Shown one piece after another: positions 62,301 through 64,000 of a DNA stretch of 64,000 nt. Position 1 is the stretch's first letter; every line of letters begins with the position of its first letter. The notes under the pieces were generated by a model that did no database searches, was not told where the DNA came from, and worked only from the letters and a program-made list of their open reading frames with translations. The DNA comes from an uncultured bacterium (GTDB lineage Bacteria; Bacillota_I; Bacilli_A; RFN20; CAG-826): contig CASFQA010000001.1 in assembly GCA_949296775.1 (NCBI GenBank), positions 372,001-436,000 of the forward strand, written 5' to 3'. A program made the position numbers and the translations under genes.

Positions 62301-62348
62301 GAAAGCCGCCAATAAGCCAAAGAGGATTCTGAACGATTTCCGAACCAT
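59304..62348 (-). CDS. Giant BspA-like leucine-rich-repeat lipoprotein 2
   Basis: 1014 residues with signal peptide and canonical lipobox LSGC (Cys21), and a strong AAAGGAG ribosome site. Two Big_2-like segments (about 45-200) include LSISPKGAVTGLQAGHTAIEASY. LRR_5 units follow, for example LSDLAFNGCGYLEEVVLPSTL, ETIGGSAFGSCNRL and VGNSAFYSC. Insert modules repeat the pattern GVDYALWTDSNGEECAF. It shares overall design with the downstream gene, so the pair arose by duplication, but sequences have diverged widely. A surface adhesin or ligand-binding role is inferred from the family. Confidence 0.88.
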   Translation of the reverse strand: MVRKSFRILFGLLAAFALSGCDSPSSEFALLKAPVGEASGSLDLHFRSHSSEETMRLSVGESTMLEAYALPDYVRVFPNFTVADPEVLSISPKGAVTGLQAGHTAIEASYVDANGNLYVGEEEIIVSDSYTAVISWGAPGGLAIEVGETVDLADYLYWKGDGDPVFEFESLNPDIAEVDRFSGILTGLSDGQAYINVKADDHITKLIVQVGSLFGYYLNADGSATVNSWPNREEVVFPSSIHDIPVTRIEASSQYANELIRRIVIPEGVKELSDLAFNGCGYLEEVVLPSTLETIGGSAFGSCNRLTTVTGFNAVSVGNSAFYSCPLTDFGFGDRLQEIDDYAFFRLQDEVVYLPPSTVKIGDRSFPDGTIIAGNLGSGLSSISPDELLNDSGFYFRLDGEQALLLGYYGEGKAAQVPGEVWKDYKVYPVTGFAGSPYFSPNLLALSLPSSFVIQNADPFVGSSIEVLAIEEGASVWFDLLSSVRVFLLGDDPIPAGWQTVETALGGYKGEFGEYQGVDYALWTDSNGEECAFVLALPSNNVPQTIVHEGRGLPVKGINLGALDFDESIEADLRGLEVAIGSWKIPDALIIPSLYFDDNIQRFLTNSDCLACFDFAKEQAVGRYLEGGTMVYSYAGLRIEEGRVVYALTDQGMAAVALLDGLHAQEYEIKESVSDGAADYPVSFIAEGFHQGISLSSELFFDAPFVVVPETVRLPVRSAAYFLCHGEPLIPEGAEVRAVAHYSDGFGKTPDGIYYAFCAQEGHDYASIVYANAWGSPVLPSSIVGIPVEELSYGAADGYGEITIPSSVKRIVSFSSNVAYYHQGIVEQDIPEDVRYYSNFVAEVTRNQMRFVLNEDGDRLSADLISYEGEIANVYVPESIVYRGKSYIVRRIEKRAFNIHSIAYHPTVYLPDTIEVLGDDCLGPLKADHVPSSLKKVGSYVFNDNYGALVMPSGIEELSSDAGEGYIYIPSSIKIVHPFTNGATLLFESTEPCEVFDPGNAKVVFGVKMPEGNL

Positions 62349-62368
62349 ACTTTTTCTCCTTTGGTCAT

Positions 62369-62397
62369 TTTACCATGTTGAAAAACAATGTTAAGAT
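62369..62397 (+). promoter_or_regulatory. Probable promoter of thrS
   Basis: TTTACC and TAAGAT, each four of six to consensus, are 17 bases apart and lie just before the T-box leader. Confidence 0.4.
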
Positions 62398-62640
62398 ATA
62401 CTTGACCGCGTTGGACAACGGCCTAGAATATAGGCGGCGATGACGGAGACACGCCCCTTCCCTATAGGGAAAGAGGTACCACTCCCGAGCCCTTGGCGAC
62501 GAGTCAAGCGGATGGCCCCCGTTATCAGGCCCCAAAAGAGCGTTCCCTCTTTTATCAAGACGGGCAACGAAGTAAGGTGGTACCGCGTCCCCCGACGTCC
62601 TTATATGTCGGGGGATTTCTTTATCTAAAGAGGCAAAACC
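62398..62640 (+). promoter_or_regulatory. T-box riboswitch leader of thrS
   Basis: The T-box AAGGTGGTACCGCG (62574-62587) is canonical, followed by a terminator hairpin. Upstream lies a stem I region with GGTACCACTCCCGAG near 62454-62468, in which ACC is a plausible threonine specifier. Binding of uncharged tRNA-Thr would favour the antiterminator and switch thrS on. Confidence 0.92.
62589..62622 (+). terminator. T-box terminator of thrS
   Basis: CCCCCGAC/GTCGGGGG with a 10-base loop, followed by ATTTCTTTAT. The left arm starts right after the T-box, as needed for mutually exclusive folding. Confidence 0.88.
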
Positions 62641-64000
62641 ATGCACATCATCTTCAAGGGGGAGAGAAAAGAGCTCCCCGATAATTCGATCGGCTTCCAG
62701 GCTTTGAAGGTTTTGGAGCCGGAGAAGAAAAACAAAGCCATCGCCATGAAGGTCAACGGGACGGTCGAGGACCTGTCCCGGGAATTGGCGGAAGGCGAGG
62801 AAGTCAGCTTCCTGACCGGCGAGGACAAGGAAGGGTTCGAGATCCTCAACCATTCCTGCTCCCACTTGATGGCCCAGGCCATCCATCACCTCTACCCCAA
62901 CGCCAAATTCGGCTACGGCCCCGCGATCGAGGAGGGGTTCTATTATGACGTCGATTTCGCTGATGTGGCCTTGACCGACGCCGCCTTCCCCTCAATCGAG
63001 GCGGAAATGAGGAAGCTCGTCAAGGAGAATCTCCCCTATAAACGGGCGGAAGTGAGCAAGGAAGAGGCTTTGTCCATCTTCAAGGACAACCCCTACAAGG
63101 TAGAGCATATCCAAGAGCTAGAAGGGACCATCTCGACCTATACCCAAGGCGATTTCGTCGACCTTTGCCGCGGCCCCCACGTCCCCTCGACCGGCTATTT
63201 GAAGCATTTCAAATTGCTTTCCCTCGCCGGCGCTTACTGGAAAGGGGACAGCCAGAACAAGCAGCTGACCAGGATCTACGCCACCTGCTGGCCCAGCGAA
63301 GAGGCCTTGAAGGAATATTTGGCCATCCTGGAGAAGCGGAAGGAGAACGACCATCGCCGCTTAGGCAAGGAGCTCGGCCTCTTCATGATCAGCGACTATG
63401 GCCCCGGCTTCCCCTTCTTCCTGCCGAAGGGGATGCAGCTGAAGAACGAGCTCATCGCCTATTGGAGGGAGATCCATGCCCGGGAAGGGTATCAGGAGAT
63501 CGAGACCCCGACCATGCTTTCCCGCGAGCTTTGGGAGACCAGCGGCCACTGGGACCATTACAAGGACAACATGTACACCACCAAAATCGACGGGAAGGAT
63601 TTCGCCATCAAGCCGATGAATTGCCCCGGGGCCATCTTGACCTATAACGCCACCCTCCATTCCTATAAGGATCTGCCGGTGAGGATCGGGGAGCTCGGCC
63701 ACGTCCACCGCCACGAGGCCAGCGGGGCCCTCAACGGGCTCTTCCGGGTTCGGGCCTTCACCCAAGACGATGCCCATATCTTCTGCCGACGCGACCAGCT
63801 CGAGGAGGAGATAAAGGGGATCATGCGCTTATTCGACGAGGTGTATTCGGTCTTCGGGCTTTCCTACAAGATCGTCTTAAGCACCCGGCCCGATGACTAT
63901 ATCGGGGAGAAGGCGTTCTGGGATGAGGCCGAGGCGATCTTGGCCCGGGCTTGCGAGCATTCGGGCCACGAATACCAAATCAACCCCGGGGACGGGGCGT
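62641..64000 (+). CDS. thrS: Threonine--tRNA ligase (partial, runs off the window)
   Basis: The visible 453 codons cover about two thirds of a normal ThrS of roughly 640 residues. The N-terminal TGS domain (about 1-60) begins MHIIFKGERKELPDNSIG. The editing domain contains ILNHSCSHLMAQAIHHLYP (the HxxxH zinc/editing motif). The class II core follows, with GPGFPFFLPKGM, the motif 2 region RIGELGHVHRHEASGALNGL and the zinc-site residues INPMNCPG-like KPMNCPGAI. AAAGAGG precedes the ATG. Expression is under T-box control. Confidence 0.97.
   Translation, partial: MHIIFKGERKELPDNSIGFQALKVLEPEKKNKAIAMKVNGTVEDLSRELAEGEEVSFLTGEDKEGFEILNHSCSHLMAQAIHHLYPNAKFGYGPAIEEGFYYDVDFADVALTDAAFPSIEAEMRKLVKENLPYKRAEVSKEEALSIFKDNPYKVEHIQELEGTISTYTQGDFVDLCRGPHVPSTGYLKHFKLLSLAGAYWKGDSQNKQLTRIYATCWPSEEALKEYLAILEKRKENDHRRLGKELGLFMISDYGPGFPFFLPKGMQLKNELIAYWREIHAREGYQEIETPTMLSRELWETSGHWDHYKDNMYTTKIDGKDFAIKPMNCPGAILTYNATLHSYKDLPVRIGELGHVHRHEASGALNGLFRVRAFTQDDAHIFCRRDQLEEEIKGIMRLFDEVYSVFGLSYKIVLSTRPDDYIGEKAFWDEAEAILARACEHSGHEYQINPGDGA

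Overview
The window reads as chromosome of a Gram-positive, fermentative member of the Bacilli. T-box leaders control pheST and thrS. DnaI, DnaB and a DnaE-type Pol III are present, and the order polA, mutM/coaE, dnaB, dnaI and the pairing of an rRNA methylase with pheST are typical Bacilli arrangements. TGA is used as a stop, so the genetic code is standard. Housekeeping genes are GC-rich with many C-ending codons, whereas the accessory blocks (about 16.1-21.7, 45.4-50.5, 51.4-51.6 and 53.0-55.5 kb) are visibly AT-richer. This fits a GC-rich, host-associated (gut-type) uncultured Bacilli lineage. That assignment is inferred from gene content, not proven.

Layout. 0-9 kb: small membrane proteins, a DUF177-like protein, pheT-pheS with a T-box, a lipoprotein, a SPOUT rRNA methylase, a YgjP-type metallopeptidase, DUF523 and an ECF S component. 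9-16 kb: PucR-like regulator with a GH13 glucosidase, a heterodimeric ABC exporter, and class II aldolase. 16.1-21.7 kb: an accessory island with an XRE/ImmA-IrrE pair and two copies of an unrecognised three-gene cassette (here A-B-C), one intact and one decayed, with a DUF4417 gene and an orphan between them. 21.7-27 kb: glycogen operon glgB-glgP with a dUTPase and a CBS protein. 27.1-27.4 kb: a strongly structured non-coding segment. 27.4-30.3 kb: a secreted HEXXH protein with a lipoprotein. 30.4-41.7 kb: ackA, nrnA, dnaE, polA, a mutM-coaE fusion, and convergent dnaB-dnaI. 42-45.3 kb: pfkA-pyk-ROK kinase. 45.4-50.5 kb: a radical SAM/SPASM protein and two cysteine-peptidase/lipoprotein pairs, the second peptidase broken. 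50.5-53 kb: HAD phosphatase and enolase. 53-55.5 kb: a DUF4143 ATPase flanked by two repeat families, and an IS3 remnant. 55.5-62.3 kb: two giant BspA-like leucine-rich-repeat lipoproteins. 62.4-64 kb: T-box and the start of thrS.

How it fits together. Glycolysis (pfkA, fba, eno, pyk, ROK kinase), glycogen turnover (glgB, glgP), a GH13 glucosidase and acetate kinase describe fermentation of alpha-glucans to acetate. Replication and repair genes form one compact block. The surface is served by many lipoproteins and secreted proteases. The most novel-looking material is the 16-21.7 kb island, whose two operons share a 28-bp upstream element. Next come the structured RNA candidate at 27.1-27.4 kb, the 32-33 bp operator-like array at 54.9-55.0 kb, and the radical SAM/peptidase/lipoprotein locus.
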